A DNA stretch of 6,151 bases, taken from Verrucomicrobiota bacterium. GTDB taxonomy: Bacteria; Verrucomicrobiota; Verrucomicrobiia; Opitutales; UBA2995. Of this stretch, positions 5,277 to 6,151 are shown piece by piece. The notes under the pieces are model-generated. The model was not told the origin of the DNA, made no database searches, and saw only the letters and a program-made list of their open reading frames with translations. The translations under genes and the position numbers were made by a program. Location: positions 1 to 6,151 of the forward strand of contig JAPUIL010000419.1 in assembly GCA_027297085.1 (NCBI GenBank), given 5' to 3'. Within the stretch, counting starts at the first letter, position 1, and each line of letters starts with the position of its first letter.

Positions 5277-6047
5277 ATGAAAGCTGATTCCTTCCAGGCC
5301 CGTTCCTCCAAGAGAGGCTTTACTCTGGTTGAGCTGATCACGGTGATAACAATTGTGGGCATTTTGGCTGGTCTTCTCTACCCAACCATAACCGGTATTC
5401 TCAAACGAGGACAAAGAGCAGAGTCGTTAAGCAACCTAAAACAGATTGCCGCCGCTTACTTCCAATTTCGATCCGATAACAACGGCCGCAATCTACCACT
5501 AAAAATTTCTAAAAATCCATCGTCGGGTCAAGACACAGTCTTTGAAATAACCAACATCTACCACCTCGCCTACGAATTTGCCTGGCGTGGTTACCTGAAC
5601 GAAGGATCCATTTACCAAATTTCCACCGATCTGCACGTTGAACAACAAGGTGTCTACCCACAAGCCGTAGCGGAAAGGGACGCGGCGGACGCTCCCTGGG
5701 TCCTCTCTCAAACTTTCTCAGAAGCTGCTGTCAGTTTTGATCTTGTGGCCGGTCTTTCGTCCAACGCACCCTCCTCTACACCCGTTGCAATAACCCGTGG
5801 CCTCGATCCACAAACGGGAGAATGGAGCAGCGATGAAACCATTTCTCCTTACGGAGCCGCAGGCGGCCACGTGGCATTTCTCGACGGGCACGTTGAGTGG
5901 TTCAACAACGTAAATGGCGAATTAACCAATCCTATTACCAGAAAGACTGCCAACTCTATCCTTCAATCCGTCTCCCAAGGCGCAAAGTTCTTTGGAGATC
6001 CCGACAAAAGCCTCTTAGATGGAAAAGAAGGCCTCGCCGGAAACTAA
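5277..6047 (+). CDS. Type IV-like pseudopilin, H-X9-DG class
   Basis: The 256-residue protein begins with a 14-residue basic leader ending KRG, then FTLVELITVITIVGILAGLLYP (15-36): the prepilin peptidase site (cleavage G14/F15, Glu19 at +5) and the hydrophobic assembly helix. It should be processed at the inner membrane and assembled in a type II secretion or type IV pilus-like fibre. The helix continues into NLKQIAAAYFQFRSDNNG, and near the C-terminus GGHVAFLDGHVEWF (196-209) is the hallmark of the large pseudopilin families of PVC bacteria (often labelled H-X9-DG or DUF1559-related). The function of those families is largely unknown. It starts 54 bases after rpiB, with no clear ribosome site, and no secretion genes are in view, so it is probably a stand-alone member. 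Confidence 0.9.
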   Translation: MKADSFQARSSKRGFTLVELITVITIVGILAGLLYPTITGILKRGQRAESLSNLKQIAAAYFQFRSDNNGRNLPLKISKNPSSGQDTVFEITNIYHLAYEFAWRGYLNEGSIYQISTDLHVEQQGVYPQAVAERDAADAPWVLSQTFSEAAVSFDLVAGLSSNAPSSTPVAITRGLDPQTGEWSSDETISPYGAAGGHVAFLDGHVEWFNNVNGELTNPITRKTANSILQSVSQGAKFFGDPDKSLLDGKEGLAGN

Positions 6048-6054
6048 GGTTTCC
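6039..6054. terminator. Hairpin overlapping the pseudopilin stop
   Basis: GGAAAC (6039-6044) and GTTTCC (6049-6054) form a perfect 6-bp stem around a 4-base loop that holds the TAA stop. No T-run follows on either strand, so this is at best a weak or Rho-assisted end signal between the pseudopilin and the possible convergent gene. Confidence 0.25.
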
Positions 6055-6076
6055 ACGCCCGTCTAAGTCCTAGCTT

Positions 6077-6151
6077 CTACTTTCCCCAGGGATTGAGAGT
6101 CTGGGATTCCCCAAAAAGGACTTTTTTATAGAGATCATCGTAATCGATTGC
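6077..6151 (-). CDS. Possible C-terminal end of a gene continuing past the window
   Basis: On the minus strand the last 75 bases are open for 24 codons and read AIDYDDLYKKVLFGESQTL then NPWGK before TAG (6079-6077). The residue mix is protein-like and the position, convergent with the pseudopilin, is natural, but a second frame is also open in this short piece. No family is recognised. If real, its TAG stop is relevant to the amber codon inside mpl. Confidence 0.4.
   Translation of the reverse strand, partial: AIDYDDLYKKVLFGESQTLNPWGK

Overview
The window looks like a chromosomal segment of moderate GC from a Gram-negative bacterium of the PVC group, most likely Verrucomicrobiota (Opitutae-like). 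This is an inference from three things. One is a short type IV-like pseudopilin ending in a GGHVAFLDGHVEWF motif (the H-X9-DG class common in Planctomycetes, Verrucomicrobia and Lentisphaerae). The second is the Mpl peptidoglycan-recycling ligase. The third is weak use of Shine-Dalgarno sequences. No taxonomic search was possible.

Layout. 1-168: C-terminal end of an aspartate/glutamate racemase-family gene (+). 169-813: about 645 bases without an intact gene but rich in structure: an 18-bp perfect palindrome (189-206), a long branched hairpin (256-342) like a REPIN or MITE, a GNAT acetyltransferase N-terminal remnant (435-599), a second nested palindromic element (566-645) that overlaps the end of the remnant, and an AT-rich inverted repeat (757-775). 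814-1054: on the minus strand, a complete-looking small RNA unit (promoter, paired ends, internal hairpin, UUCG terminator) that I call 6S RNA. 1162-2617: a 46-residue single-span membrane protein followed one base later by argA (N-acetylglutamate synthase). 2695-4107: convergent on the minus strand, mpl, cut by an in-frame TAG codon 69 codons before the natural-looking end. 4279-5222: a low-molecular-weight protein phosphatase and rpiB, overlapping by ATGA. 5277-6047: the pseudopilin. 6077-6151: possible C-terminus of a minus-strand gene running off the window.

The genes serve mostly unrelated housekeeping roles: arginine biosynthesis entry (argA), cell-wall peptide recycling (mpl), phosphoprotein regulation plus pentose phosphate isomerisation (phosphatase-rpiB pair), and surface or secretion pseudopilin. 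Most worth a second look are the minus-strand 6S RNA candidate, the amber-interrupted mpl, the two folded repeat elements in the gene-poor stretch, and the unannotated small membrane protein ahead of argA.
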